Below are positions 30,575 to 41,072 of a stretch of 64,000 nucleotides of DNA, piece after piece. Numbering within the stretch: position 1 is the first letter of the stretch; each line of letters begins with the position of its first letter. This stretch comes from Deltaproteobacteria bacterium (GTDB lineage: Bacteria; Desulfobacterota; Desulfuromonadia; Geobacterales; Geobacteraceae), in contig JAJZUQ010000010.1 in the NCBI GenBank assembly GCA_021848385.1, forward strand, positions 1 through 64,000. The letters are read 5' to 3'. Below the pieces are notes generated by a model. It was not told the DNA's origin, did no database searches, and worked only from the letters and a program-made list of their open reading frames with translations. The position numbers were made by a program, and so were the translations under genes.

Positions 30575-30675
30575 TGCGCGGCTAACCTATTGGATACTAT
30601 ATGCTTTTTTCAGTCTGCCGAAACCGCTTTTACAGCGGGTAAAATTGCGGACTGATTGCCGGAGGAGGTGCGCGT

Positions 30676-31545
30676 TTGACATTTCAGGATCTGATCCTTT
30701 CATTGCAGGGGTACTGGGCCAAACAGGGGTGCGTTATCCAGCAGCCCTATGATACGGAGAAGGGTGCGGGGACCTTCAATCCTGCCACCTTCCTGCGCGT
30801 TCTCGGCCCTGAGCCGTGGAAAGCAGCCTACGTTGAGCCGTCCCGCCGCCCCACCGACGGGCGTTACGGTGAAAACCCCAACCGCCTCCAGCACTACTAC
30901 CAGTTCCAGGTCATCATGAAGCCGTCACCCCTCAACATCCTCGACCTCTACCTGGATTCCCTGCGGGCCTTCGGCATAAATCCCAACCAGCACGACATCC
31001 GTTTCGTGGAGGACGACTGGGAATCGCCGACCCTCGGCGCATGGGGACTCGGCTGGGAGGTCTGGCTCGACGGGATGGAGATCACCCAGTTCACCTACTT
31101 TCAGCAGGCGGGCGGCATTGACCTGAAGCCGGTTGCAGGGGAGATCACCTACGGCTGCGAGCGGATTGCCATGTACCTGCAGGGGGTGGACAACGTCTAC
31201 GACCTGGAGTGGGTCAAGGGGGTCAAATACGGTGACATTCATCATATCACCGAAGTAGAGTTCTCGACCTACAACTTTGAGGAAGCCAATGTGCCGCTTC
31301 TCCTGGATTCGTTTACCAACTTCGAGAAGGAGTGCATCCGGCTGGTGGAGAAGGACCTGGTTTTTCCCGCCTATGACTTCGTCATGAAATGCTCCCACAC
31401 CTTCAACCTGCTTGATGCCCGAGGGGCCATTTCGGTGACCGAGCGGGCCTCCTACATCGGACGGGTCCGCAACGTAGCCCGTCTCTGCGCCGAGGCTTAT
31501 GTGCGTCAGCGGGAACGTCTCGGTTATCCGATGCTGAAAAAATGA
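30676..31545 (+). CDS. glyQ: glycyl-tRNA synthetase alpha subunit
   Basis: TTG start; [41 protein letters not shown]. Confidence 0.96.
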   Translation: MTFQDLILSLQGYWAKQGCVIQQPYDTEKGAGTFNPATFLRVLGPEPWKAAYVEPSRRPTDGRYGENPNRLQHYYQFQVIMKPSPLNILDLYLDSLRAFGINPNQHDIRFVEDDWESPTLGAWGLGWEVWLDGMEITQFTYFQQAGGIDLKPVAGEITYGCERIAMYLQGVDNVYDLEWVKGVKYGDIHHITEVEFSTYNFEEANVPLLLDSFTNFEKECIRLVEKDLVFPAYDFVMKCSHTFNLLDARGAISVTERASYIGRVRNVARLCAEAYVRQRERLGYPMLKK

Positions 31546-31641
31546 AAAACCTGCCACAGAGGTGGAGAACGGCTGGACGTGTTCGTGCAGCACTCCGCTC
31601 TGTGTCACCGCGGCGGATTTTTGGGGTTTGAAAGGACAGCT

Positions 31642-33705
31642 ATGAGCAAAGAGCTTTTTTTAGAAATAGGTACGGAAGAGATTCCCGCAGGTTTTATTCC
31701 CAAGGCGATGGCCGATGTTGAGACGCTGATCGGGAAAGAGCTGGAAACAGCCCGACTTTCCTGTTCCTCCATCAGGACCATGGCGACTCCGCGCCGTATT
31801 GCCCTCTGCGTGCAGGGACTTCCGGCGGTGCAGTCCGACGCCGAGACGACCGTTCTGGGGCCGGCAAGAAACGTTGCCTTTGGACCGGACGGCAAGCCGA
31901 CCAAGGCCGGCGAGGGTTTTGCACGGGGGCAGAGGGTAGAAGTGGCTGCCCTGACCATCGTTAGCACCGACAAGGGCGAGTACGTCGCTGCTGTCAAGAA
32001 GGAAACGGGGCGTCCGGTGGCGGATCTGCTTGCCGAGATCCTGCCGCGGATGATCGGCAATATCCCTTTCAAGAAGTCGATGCGCTGGGGGGATCAGGAG
32101 ATCCGCTTTGTCCGGCCTGTCCACTGGATCGTTGCCCTGTTCGACGGCATTGTGATCCCCTTTACGTTCGGCACTATCGAGAGCGGTACCGCTTCCCGCG
32201 GCCACCGGTTCATGGCTGATACCACCTTTCCGGTGCGCGATTTTGCCCATTACCAGGAAGAGTGCGAGCGCCACTTTGTCATTCCCGATCCTGCCAAGCG
32301 CAAGGAGATCATCCGCCGCGAGATCGAGCGGGTTGCAGCCGGTGCAGGCGGAACCGTCCTGCCGGACGAGGCGCTGCTGGAACAGGTGACCTACCTGGTG
32401 GAATACCCTTCCGCAGTGCGCGGCGGCTTCTCGACGGTCTTTCTCGATGTACCCAAGGAGGTGCTCATCACCTCCATGCGTGAGCATCAGCGCTACTTCT
32501 CCCTGGTGGACGGGAAGGGAAAACTCCTCCCCAACTTCATCACCATCAACAACACCCTCGCGGAAGACCCGTCAGTGGTGGTGAAGGGGAACGAGCGGGT
32601 GCTCCGTGCCCGCCTTTCCGATGCCCGCTTCTTCTTCGAGGAAGATCAGAAGGTCAGGCTGGAAACGCGGGTGGAATCCCTGAAGGCGGTCGTCTATCAG
32701 CAGAAACTTGGGACCTCCTATGAAAAGATGGAGCGCTTCAGGACCATCGCAGAGGGACTTGCCGACCAGTTGAACCCATCTGTCAAGGCCAAGGCGAGCC
32801 GGGCAGCCTTCCTTTGCAAGGCCGACCTTGTCTCCGGCATGGTCGGTGAATTCCCCGAGGTGCAGGGGGTCATGGGGCGAGAGTACGCCCTGCTCCAGGG
32901 TGAGGATGCCGAGGTGGCGGCTGCCATCGCGGAGCACTACCTCCCTACCCAGGGGGGGGGCGACCTCCCCGCCTCGGACATCGGCGCCATCGTCTCCATC
33001 GCCGACAAACTCGACACCATCTGCGGCTGCTTCGGGGTGGGGCTCATTCCGACCGGTTCCGCAGATCCCTATGCCCTGCGCCGGTCGGCGCTCGGAATCA
33101 TCAATATCATAATCGATCGGGAGTACGGACTGTCGCTGAGGGCACTCATCGACAATGCTCTCGAACTTCTTGCCTCAAAGCTGACCCGCCCCCGGCACGA
33201 AGTTGCTGATGACGTGCTGGAATTCTTCCGCGGCCGTCTGGTCAATCTCCTTGCCGACCGTTATCCGGCAGATGCGGTGGATGCCGCCGTGTCCGCCTCC
33301 TTCGACGATCTTGTTGACGTCACGGCGCGGGTTGCGGCATTGGCCGAGTTCAAGAGCCGCCCCGATTTCGAGCCGCTCGCCATCGCCTTCAAGCGGGTCT
33401 GCAACATCGTGAAAGAAGAGGTTATAACGCCCGTAACCGCCGATCTGTTCCAGGATGCGGCGGAAGGGGAACTGCACGGTGCATTTCAGGCGGTACAGAC
33501 CAGGGTCGCTGCTGCCGTTGCCAGCCGTGCCTACCTGGATGCCTTGACCGGGATCGCCACCCTGCGCGGACCGGTGGATACCTTCTTCGAGCGGGTCATG
33601 GTCATGGCAGAGGACGAACGGGTCCGAACGAACCGGCTGGCCCTCCTGCAAGAGATAAAAGGTCTCTTCCGGGACATCGCAGACTTTGCAAAGATAGCCG
33701 CTTAG
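31642..33705 (+). CDS. glyS: glycyl-tRNA synthetase beta subunit
   Basis: MSKELFLEIGTEEIPAGFIPKA; internal ATG preferred over track start. Confidence 0.95.
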   Translation: MSKELFLEIGTEEIPAGFIPKAMADVETLIGKELETARLSCSSIRTMATPRRIALCVQGLPAVQSDAETTVLGPARNVAFGPDGKPTKAGEGFARGQRVEVAALTIVSTDKGEYVAAVKKETGRPVADLLAEILPRMIGNIPFKKSMRWGDQEIRFVRPVHWIVALFDGIVIPFTFGTIESGTASRGHRFMADTTFPVRDFAHYQEECERHFVIPDPAKRKEIIRREIERVAAGAGGTVLPDEALLEQVTYLVEYPSAVRGGFSTVFLDVPKEVLITSMREHQRYFSLVDGKGKLLPNFITINNTLAEDPSVVVKGNERVLRARLSDARFFFEEDQKVRLETRVESLKAVVYQQKLGTSYEKMERFRTIAEGLADQLNPSVKAKASRAAFLCKADLVSGMVGEFPEVQGVMGREYALLQGEDAEVAAAIAEHYLPTQGGGDLPASDIGAIVSIADKLDTICGCFGVGLIPTGSADPYALRRSALGIINIIIDREYGLSLRALIDNALELLASKLTRPRHEVADDVLEFFRGRLVNLLADRYPADAVDAAVSASFDDLVDVTARVAALAEFKSRPDFEPLAIAFKRVCNIVKEEVITPVTADLFQDAAEGELHGAFQAVQTRVAAAVASRAYLDALTGIATLRGPVDTFFERVMVMAEDERVRTNRLALLQEIKGLFRDIADFAKIAA

Positions 33706-33727
33706 CCGAAAGGCAGGCGGCTTTTTT
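33696..33727 (+). terminator. terminator overlapping glyS stop
   Basis: AGCCGCTTAGCCGAAAGGCAGGCGGCTTTTTT. Confidence 0.7.
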
Positions 33728-33782
33728 ATTGTTTTAATTTGCCTAAACCCGCTTAATTATTAATAAAATGAGGAGGAGTGCC

Positions 33783-36446
33783 ATGGCTGCAAAGTACGTT
33801 TATTTCTTTGGTGACGGTAAGGCTGAGGGGAGCGCGGAGATGAAGAATCTCCTGGGGGGGAAGGGTGCCAATCTGGCGGAGATGACGGCGATCGGCCTGC
33901 CGGTTCCGGCCGGATTCACCATTTCCACCGAGGTCTGCACCGAATTCTATAAGAACAACCGCCAGTATCCGGCAGGTCTTGCGGAAGAGGTGGCGTTGAA
34001 CCTGAAGATGGTCGAGGGCCTCATGGGGAAGAAGTTCGGTGATCCTGCCAACCCGCTGCTGGTTTCGGTCCGCTCCGGTGCCCGGGCATCGATGCCCGGC
34101 ATGATGGATACCATCCTCAATCTGGGGCTCAACGATACAACAGTTCAGGGAATCATCGCCCAGAGCGGCGACGAACGATTCGCCTATGACGCTTACCGGC
34201 GTTTTGTCCAGATGTACTCCGACGTGGTGATGGGGATGGACAAGGAAGCCCTGGAGCACCTCCTGGAGCACAAGAAGGAAGACCGGGGAGTCCGTCTCGA
34301 CACCGACCTGACGGCTGATGACTGGAAGGAGCTGGTGGGGAAATTCAAGATGAAGATCAAGGAGACCCTGGGGCAGGAGTTTCCGGAAGATCCGCAGAAA
34401 CAGCTCTGGGGCGCCATCGGGGCGGTGTTCGGTTCCTGGATGAACCCGCGAGCCATTACGTACCGCAGGCTCAACAACATCCCGGCCGAATGGGGGACGG
34501 CGGTCAACGTCCAGTCCATGGTCTTCGGCAACATGGGGAACGACTGCGCCACCGGTGTCGCCTTCACGCGCGACCCATCAACCGGCGAAAACTACTTCTA
34601 CGGGGAATACCTTGTCAACGCCCAGGGTGAGGACGTGGTGGCCGGCATCCGGACCCCGCAGCCGATCAACAAGGCGAAGAAGAAGGACGGTGACCTGCCG
34701 GCGATGGAAGACGTAATGCCTGCCTGTTACCAGCAACTGGTGGATATCCGGAGTATCCTGGAAAAGCATTACAAGGACATGCAGGACATCGAGTTTACCA
34801 TCGAAAAGGGCAAGCTCTACATGCTCCAGACGCGGAACGGCAAAAGGACCGCCAGGGCGGCCATAAAGACTGCCGTGGACATGGTCAGTGAGGGGCTTAT
34901 CGACGAGCGGACCGCCGTGCTCCGCGTCGCTCCGTCCCAACTGGACCAGCTGCTTCATCCTTCCCTCGATCCGAAGGCGGATAAGAAGGTGATCGCCAAG
35001 GGGCTTCCCGCATCCCCCGGTGCGGCCAGTGGCGAGGTCATTTTCAATGCCGATGAGGCTGAAGCGGCCGCCAAGCTGGGGTTAAAGGTGATCCTGGTCC
35101 GGGTAGAGACGAGCCCGGAGGATATCCACGGAATGCATGCTGCCCAGGGGATTCTGACCGCTCGTGGCGGGATGACCTCCCATGCGGCAGTCGTCGCTCG
35201 CGGCATGGGGAAATGCTGCGTGGCAGGCTGTGGTGACATCAAGGTCAACTACGCCGCCAGTCAGTTTGCGGACAGAAACGGCAATATCGTCAAAAAGGGG
35301 GATATCATCACCCTGGACGGGTCCACCGGCGAGGTTATGCTTGGCATGGTGCCGACCGTTTCGCCCGAACTGACGGGCGATTTCGGCACTCTCATGGGGT
35401 GGGTTGACCAGTTCCGCCGTCTCAAGGTGCGGGCCAATGCTGACAACCCCAACGATGCCAAAGTGGCCCGCGCGTTCGGAGCCCAGGGAATCGGCCTCTG
35501 TCGGACGGAGCACATGTTCTTCGAAGCCGATCGGATTGCGGCGGTGCGGGAGATGATCCTCTCCGAGGATCTGGAGGGGCGGCAACGGGCGCTGGCCAAG
35601 ATCCTGCCGATGCAGAAAGGGGATTTCACAGGCATTTTCCGGGAGATGAAGGGGCTTCCCGTCACCATCCGTCTTCTCGATCCGCCGCTTCACGAGTTTC
35701 TCCCCCAGGAGGAGAAGGACATTGAGTCTCTCGCCAAAACCATGGGGGTCAGCATCCAGGCGCTCAAGGCCAAGGTCGAATTCCTCCACGAGTTCAACCC
35801 CATGCTTGGCCACCGTGGCTGCCGGCTTGGCCTCACCTTCCCTGAAATCTACGACATGCAGGTGCAGGCCATTATGGAGGCAGCCTGTGAGCTGGTGAAG
35901 AATGAAGGGTTTATCATCGTCCCCGAGATCATGATCCCGCTTGTGGCGGTTGTTGATGAGCTGAAACGGCTGAGGGAGAATGCCATCCGGGTCTGTGAAG
36001 ACGTCATTGCCCGGTATGGCGTAAAGATTGACTACCTGATCGGCACCATGATCGAGCTCCCCCGGGCCGCGTTGACCGCCGATGAGATCGCTACCGAGGC
36101 GGAGTTTTTCTCCTTCGGCACCAATGACCTTACCCAGACCACCTTCGGTCTCTCCCGTGACGATGCGGGCAAGTTCCTCCCGTTCTACGTGGAGACAGGC
36201 CTTCTGGAGGAGGATCCTTTTGTCTCCCTGGACCAGAAGGGCGTCGGACTACTTGTCAAGATGGGATGTGAGAAGGGGCGGGCGACCCGGCCGGAGATCA
36301 AGCTCGGCATCTGCGGGGAGCATGGTGGTGACCCTGCGTCGGTAATCTTCTGCCACAAAGTGGGACTCGATTATGTTTCCTGTTCGCCGTTCCGGGTCCC
36401 CATTGCCCGGCTTGCCGCTGCCCACGCGGTGTTGACGGGTGAGTAG
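33783..36446 (+). CDS. ppdK: pyruvate, phosphate dikinase
   Basis: [49 protein letters not shown] phosphohistidine domain. Confidence 0.96.
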   Translation: MAAKYVYFFGDGKAEGSAEMKNLLGGKGANLAEMTAIGLPVPAGFTISTEVCTEFYKNNRQYPAGLAEEVALNLKMVEGLMGKKFGDPANPLLVSVRSGARASMPGMMDTILNLGLNDTTVQGIIAQSGDERFAYDAYRRFVQMYSDVVMGMDKEALEHLLEHKKEDRGVRLDTDLTADDWKELVGKFKMKIKETLGQEFPEDPQKQLWGAIGAVFGSWMNPRAITYRRLNNIPAEWGTAVNVQSMVFGNMGNDCATGVAFTRDPSTGENYFYGEYLVNAQGEDVVAGIRTPQPINKAKKKDGDLPAMEDVMPACYQQLVDIRSILEKHYKDMQDIEFTIEKGKLYMLQTRNGKRTARAAIKTAVDMVSEGLIDERTAVLRVAPSQLDQLLHPSLDPKADKKVIAKGLPASPGAASGEVIFNADEAEAAAKLGLKVILVRVETSPEDIHGMHAAQGILTARGGMTSHAAVVARGMGKCCVAGCGDIKVNYAASQFADRNGNIVKKGDIITLDGSTGEVMLGMVPTVSPELTGDFGTLMGWVDQFRRLKVRANADNPNDAKVARAFGAQGIGLCRTEHMFFEADRIAAVREMILSEDLEGRQRALAKILPMQKGDFTGIFREMKGLPVTIRLLDPPLHEFLPQEEKDIESLAKTMGVSIQALKAKVEFLHEFNPMLGHRGCRLGLTFPEIYDMQVQAIMEAACELVKNEGFIIVPEIMIPLVAVVDELKRLRENAIRVCEDVIARYGVKIDYLIGTMIELPRAALTADEIATEAEFFSFGTNDLTQTTFGLSRDDAGKFLPFYVETGLLEEDPFVSLDQKGVGLLVKMGCEKGRATRPEIKLGICGEHGGDPASVIFCHKVGLDYVSCSPFRVPIARLAAAHAVLTGE

Positions 36447-36468
36447 CGAAGAATCTACAAGTGGTAAT

Positions 36469-36500
36469 GAAAAGGGGGCGTTTCCGCCCCCTTTTCATTT
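36469..36500. terminator. bidirectional terminator between ppdK and a convergent small ORF
   Basis: GAAAAGGGGGCG-TTTC-CGCCCCCTTTTCATTT. Confidence 0.8.
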
Positions 36501-36641
36501 GCTGCAATCGCAATCTCCCATAGTACCGCTGGCAAAAGGCATCTTTTTGCCGCACTTCTGGCACCGCCAGAAGAGGCCCCCTCAGCCGGGGAGCAGTATC
36601 ATGGACCCTTCACATTCAGGGCAGGTTTTCTCTGTTTCCAT
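36495..36641 (-). CDS. candidate 48-codon zinc-ribbon protein with in-frame UGA (possible selenocysteine, or nonsense-mutated pseudogene)
   Basis: GGAGG RBS, METEKTCPECEGSMILLPG-UGA-GGLFWRCQKCGKKMPFASGTMGDCDCSK*; UGA at 36582-36584; hairpin CTTCTGGC-GGT-GCCAGAAG starts 8 nt after UGA. Confidence 0.5.
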
Positions 36642-36718
36642 GACTCATCCTCCAAATAAAGTGGTGGGTAAAATGTAATCCGGAGCAGGGTAAGATGTCA
36701 ATAATATAAATATAGCTA

Positions 36719-37375
36719 TTACTTGACTGTTACCTTGAGTGCACCGACTCCGCTTATTTCGGCATACACCAGATCACCAGGGACAAGCGGGCCGACCCCC
36801 GCCGGTGTGCCGGTGAGGATGATGTCGCCCGGTTCCAGGGTGAAGATGGTCGAGATATGACTGACGATCCGGGTGACGGAGTGGATCATCAGCGAGGTGC
36901 TGCCATCCTGCCGCAAGTCACCGTTAACGGTCAACCTGATTTGCAACTGTTGGGGGTTGTCGACCATGCCGGCAGGGACGAAGTCGGACAAAGGGCAGGC
37001 GGTGTCGAACCCCTTGGCGATCTCCCACGGGAGCCCCTTTTTCTTCAGTTCATCCTGGACGTCCCGCAAGGTCAGGTCAATGGCGACGCCATAGCCGGCC
37101 AGATGGGAAAGTGCCTGGTCAACGGGGATGTCCTTGCCGCCGGTTCCGATAAGGAGTGCCAGTTCCGCCTCGTGGTGACAGTTCTTCGAATAGGGAGGGA
37201 TGACGATCTCATCGCCGTCGCCGATGACAGAAGTGGCAGGTTTCATGAAAATAACGGGAGCAGCAGGTGTCTCGTTCCCCAATTCCTTGATGTGGTCAAC
37301 GTAGTTGCGGCCGATGCAGAGAATCTTGCCGATGGGAAATTCCTTGCCGACAGCGGGGATACGGGCGGTTTTCAT
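36719..37375 (-). CDS. fumarylacetoacetate hydrolase family protein
   Basis: ILCIGRNYVDHIKELGNETP, PGDIILTGTPAGVGPLVPGD. Confidence 0.9.
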   Translation of the reverse strand: MKTARIPAVGKEFPIGKILCIGRNYVDHIKELGNETPAAPVIFMKPATSVIGDGDEIVIPPYSKNCHHEAELALLIGTGGKDIPVDQALSHLAGYGVAIDLTLRDVQDELKKKGLPWEIAKGFDTACPLSDFVPAGMVDNPQQLQIRLTVNGDLRQDGSTSLMIHSVTRIVSHISTIFTLEPGDIILTGTPAGVGPLVPGDLVYAEISGVGALKVTVK

Positions 37376-37427
37376 GGACAGTCCTCCTTCAGGGTAGGGA
37401 GATAGAGCTTTGCCGGTTTTACGGGAT

Positions 37428-38387
37428 TTACAGATTTCCGACCAAGGAGCATTCCCCCGTCAGTCGGCATCCCTGCCACGTGCCGCGACGGCGCAGTTCG
37501 TTGACGATGGCGTACCACATCTGGTTGTTTTTCAGGTCCCAGGTCGGAGCAACGCGGATTGTCAAGGGGGCCGAGCCGTAGAGCCGCTGGATGGCGACCT
37601 CCGCAGGGAGTCGCTCGATGAAATCACAGACTGTCGCTACGTACTCTGCCAAGGTAAGGGGGATGAATTCACCCCGGCGGTAGAGGTCGGCCAGTCGGGT
37701 ACCGGTAACGGCGTGGAGCTGGTGGATCTTGAGTGAGGTTACCGGCAGGGATGCGATCAGTTCTGCGGTCCGGAGGAATCCTTCCCTCGTTTCGCCGGGG
37801 AAGCCGTAGATGAGGTGGGTGCAGAGATCTATGCCTCGTCCGGCCACCCGGTCCACCGCCTGGAGATATTCAGCCAAAGTGTGGCCACGGTTGATACGTG
37901 CCAGGATGGCATCGTCCATGGACTGGAGCCCCAGTTCCAGGCAGACGTAGTGATCTTTGGCCAGTTCTTGCAGGAGATCAATTGCCTCGTTGCTCAGGGC
38001 GTCGGGTCGCGTGCCGACGGAAATGCCGAGAACGTCCGGATGGGCAAGGGCGCGGGTGAAGAGGTCACGGAGTTTTGCCGGCGGACCGTAGGTATTAGTG
38101 TGTTTCTGAAAATAGATGATGAATTTTTCGCTTCCGAGGCGACGACGATGGTACGCCATCCCCTCGGCCATCTGTGTTTCCATGGGGATGACCGGTTGGG
38201 TGGAGCCGGGAGAGAAGGAACTGTTGTTGCAGTAGATGCAGCCGCCCCTCCCTCTGCTGCCGTCGCGGTTCGGGCACGTGAAGTCGCCGTCCACGTTGAC
38301 CTTGCTGACACGGCAGCCGAAATGGCGGCGGAGCCAGGTGCCGTAGGAGTTGATCCGGAGCTCGGGATGAATGAAAGTTGCAGGCAT
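37428..38387 (-). CDS. radical SAM protein, TIGR01212/YhcC-like
   Basis: CPNRDGSRGRGGCIYCNN, FQKHTNTYGPPAKLRDLF, LELGLQS. Confidence 0.85.
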   Translation of the reverse strand: MPATFIHPELRINSYGTWLRRHFGCRVSKVNVDGDFTCPNRDGSRGRGGCIYCNNSSFSPGSTQPVIPMETQMAEGMAYHRRRLGSEKFIIYFQKHTNTYGPPAKLRDLFTRALAHPDVLGISVGTRPDALSNEAIDLLQELAKDHYVCLELGLQSMDDAILARINRGHTLAEYLQAVDRVAGRGIDLCTHLIYGFPGETREGFLRTAELIASLPVTSLKIHQLHAVTGTRLADLYRRGEFIPLTLAEYVATVCDFIERLPAEVAIQRLYGSAPLTIRVAPTWDLKNNQMWYAIVNELRRRGTWQGCRLTGECSLVGNL

Positions 38388-38390
38388 GAA

Positions 38391-39044
38391 TCAGTCTTCG
38401 TGTTCTTCGGGGAGGAGTGACAGGAGGGCCTTTGCTTCATCGCGGGGATTTTCGGCGGCGAGGACCGCCGAAACCAGAGCAATCCCACGTGCACCGCATG
38501 CGACAACATCCGGTACATTATCCCTTTTTATACCCCCCAGCGCAAAAACCGGAATCTGCAGAAGGCTGACGATCCCTTCCAGTTTTGCGGTGCCGAGCGG
38601 TTCACCGTAGACCGCCTTGGACGGTGTGGGAAACACTGGGCCGAAGGTGATAAAGTCCGCCCCTTTTTCCTGGGCGGTGATGGCGTTGACCTGGTTATGG
38701 CAGGACACGCCGATGAGTTTTTTCTCTCCCAGTACCATTCTCGCCCGGTAGATGGGCATGCTTTCTGCGCCGAGGTGGACGCCGTCCGCATCAACCGCCA
38801 GGGCAATATCGACGCGGTCATTGATGAAGAGCCTGGCGTCATACCGGCCGGTCAGTTTGCGCATTTCATAGGCGAGTTCGTACAGTTCCCGGCTGGAGAG
38901 GTCCTTTTCCCGCAACTGGACAGCGCGCACCCCCCCCCGGAGGGCTTCTTCCACAACTTCGCGCAGATCTCTCCCGCACGTATTGCGGCGGTCGGTGATG
39001 AGGTAGAAGTTGAAATCTATCCAGGGAGTTTCCCCGTTTTTCAT
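38391..39044 (-). CDS. thiE: thiamine phosphate synthase
   Basis: [41 protein letters not shown]. Confidence 0.93.
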   Translation of the reverse strand: MKNGETPWIDFNFYLITDRRNTCGRDLREVVEEALRGGVRAVQLREKDLSSRELYELAYEMRKLTGRYDARLFINDRVDIALAVDADGVHLGAESMPIYRARMVLGEKKLIGVSCHNQVNAITAQEKGADFITFGPVFPTPSKAVYGEPLGTAKLEGIVSLLQIPVFALGGIKRDNVPDVVACGARGIALVSAVLAAENPRDEAKALLSLLPEEHED

Positions 39045-39826
39045 GCGATTATCCCTTCAATCGGGCTGGACGCCGTTGCGTAGAGTTTCTTCGGAATGCG
39101 GCCGGCAAGGTAGGCAAGGCGGCCTGCCCGTACGGCCAGATTCATGGCCTCTGCCATGGCTATGGGATTCCGGGCGCCGGCAATGCCGGTGTTCATCAGG
39201 ATACCGTCACAGCCGAGTTCCATGGCGATGGCGGCGTCCGATGCGGTGCCGACCCCCGCGTCAACGATGACCGGCACCTTGACCGTGTCCATGATGATCC
39301 GGATGTTGTAGGGGTTCCTGATGCCGAGGCCGCTGCCGATGGGTGCGCCGAGGGGCATGACAGCGGCGCAGCCGATATCCTCCAGTTTCTTGCAGACAAT
39401 TGGGTCGTCGCTCGTGTACGGGAGGACGGTAAATCCTTCCTTTACCAGCACCGCCGCGGCCTTGAGCAGTTCCTCGTTGTCAGGGAAGAGGGTTTTCTCG
39501 TCTCCGAGCACTTCCAGCTTGACAAAGTCGGACAGGCCCGCTTCCCGGGCCAGCCGACAGGTACGGATGGCGTCGTCTGCGGTATAGCAGCCGGCGGTAT
39601 TGGGGAGGAGGGTGTATTTTTTCAGGTCGATGTGGTCGAGGAGCGACTCCTTGCTTCGGTCGCTGATGTTCACGCGACGCACCGCAACGGTGATAATCTC
39701 GGCGCCGGAAATTTCAATCGCCCGGACCATCTGTTCCATGCTGGCATACTTGCCGGTTCCGACCATAAGCCTGGAGGTAAACTCCCTCCCGCCGATGACG
39801 AGTTTGTCTGGATTCTGCTGCGGCAT
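39041..39826 (-). CDS. thiG: thiazole synthase
   Basis: [58 protein letters not shown]. Confidence 0.96.
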   Translation of the reverse strand: MPQQNPDKLVIGGREFTSRLMVGTGKYASMEQMVRAIEISGAEIITVAVRRVNISDRSKESLLDHIDLKKYTLLPNTAGCYTADDAIRTCRLAREAGLSDFVKLEVLGDEKTLFPDNEELLKAAAVLVKEGFTVLPYTSDDPIVCKKLEDIGCAAVMPLGAPIGSGLGIRNPYNIRIIMDTVKVPVIVDAGVGTASDAAIAMELGCDGILMNTGIAGARNPIAMAEAMNLAVRAGRLAYLAGRIPKKLYATASSPIEGIIA

Positions 39827-39931
39827 ATACGTGTCTCCTTTTATGCGAATGCTGTCAGGCGTGAATCAATTGTAGTCCTGAAACTGAAAGCTTTCCGGCT
39901 GTTCGGCAGCGTTTCCGTGGTTTCTGACGGA

Positions 39932-40135
39932 CTACCCGCCCCCCACGAAATGGACAATCTCCAGCTGATCCCCCTGTTTGAGCATGGTCGAGGCGTATTC
40001 CCCTTTGGGGAGGATATCCATGTTGAGTTCCACTGCCACCCGTGCCGGGTCGATTTCCAGTGAGCGGAGGTAGTCGAGGACAGAGAGAGGGGTGGTGGTC
40101 CTGCTTTCACCATTGACGATGATTTCCAGAGACAT
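39932..40135 (-). CDS. thiS: sulfur carrier protein ThiS
   Basis: 67 aa beta-grasp protein ending IVHFVGGG (C-terminal GG). Confidence 0.93.
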   Translation of the reverse strand: MSLEIIVNGESRTTTPLSVLDYLRSLEIDPARVAVELNMDILPKGEYASTMLKQGDQLEIVHFVGGG

Positions 40136-40170
40136 GGTGTATGTTCCTTGATGGGGGAAATGGCTGAGTT

Positions 40171-40308
40171 AAAACAAAAAGGCCGCGGAAGCGGCCAAAG
40201 AGAAGGTCTTGTGGTCCGCTTCCCTACGCCGGCGTTAACCGGATCAGGTTCAAAGGGTTGTCCGCTCCTGTTCGGATGGGACTCTCAGCCGAAACACCCC
40301 CAGCGAGA
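40171..40308 (-). promoter_or_regulatory. TPP riboswitch plus intrinsic terminator upstream of thiSGE
   Basis: Minus strand GGGGGTGTTTCGGCTGAGAG ... ACCCTTTGAACCTGATCCGGTTAACGCCGGCGTAGGGAAGCGG; terminator GGCCGC-TTCC-GCGGCCTTTTTG. Confidence 0.95.
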
Positions 40309-40455
40309 TAGCGCCGATATGCGGTTGTCGAACGTCGTGCAGGGTGGGCTCGCACGACAGCAATTCGGTATGTAAGCTAGCAATATGGCGTGATTCTGTC
40401 AACTCTTTTATTGACTGAATACGCACTCTCCAATCGAGTGTCGTGGCCAGTTTTA

Positions 40456-41004
40456 TCAACGGGGTTCACCCTCGGACCAGAAGGCTCGCTTCCGTTCCAG
40501 TTCCATCAATCGTTCCTGCTCTTTGCGAATCTCGTCGTGGCTGTAGGTCCAGATACGATAGCTTTCAAGACCGAGAACGGTGAGTCCTGCCGCGAAGACT
40601 GCCCAGAAGTTATCGTCGAGTCCCTTGGCAAAATGGTAAAAACCGTAGAAGGCCGCCAAGTAGAGGACGTGGGGGAAGGGGCTTCCTTCTCCCGAGCCAC
40701 CCATCATCCTGGAAAGAGTAAGAATAATGGCGGAGAAGCTGTAGAGGACGAGGGCGCCACTGATCATGTTGAAGGAGGGTGGTTTGCCCATCATGGACTG
40801 GAATTCGTCGGGGATGGACGGAAAGAAACTGAAGTCCCTCAGCGCGCAGGTGCTCAGCGCGATGAACAACGCCATAGCCCAGAGCCCATGGTTTGCAGTG
40901 GCCTGCAGTCTGCCGATCCTGCTCTTGATCTCCTTGCGGAGCTGGTCGAGGTCTCGGGACTTGTCGATCGTTTCTTCAAGATGATTTTCAAGGTTTTGCG
41001 TCAT
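40456..41004 (-). CDS. membrane hypothetical protein, 182 aa
   Basis: Several hydrophobic segments, charged termini. Confidence 0.6.
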   Translation of the reverse strand: MTQNLENHLEETIDKSRDLDQLRKEIKSRIGRLQATANHGLWAMALFIALSTCALRDFSFFPSIPDEFQSMMGKPPSFNMISGALVLYSFSAIILTLSRMMGGSGEGSPFPHVLYLAAFYGFYHFAKGLDDNFWAVFAAGLTVLGLESYRIWTYSHDEIRKEQERLMELERKRAFWSEGEPR

Positions 41005-41072
41005 GCGTTGGGGTAACTTTCTGGCGGTGTCGTCGACCGCTGTGTCGTTAACGGCCGGCAGCAGGGCATGGA

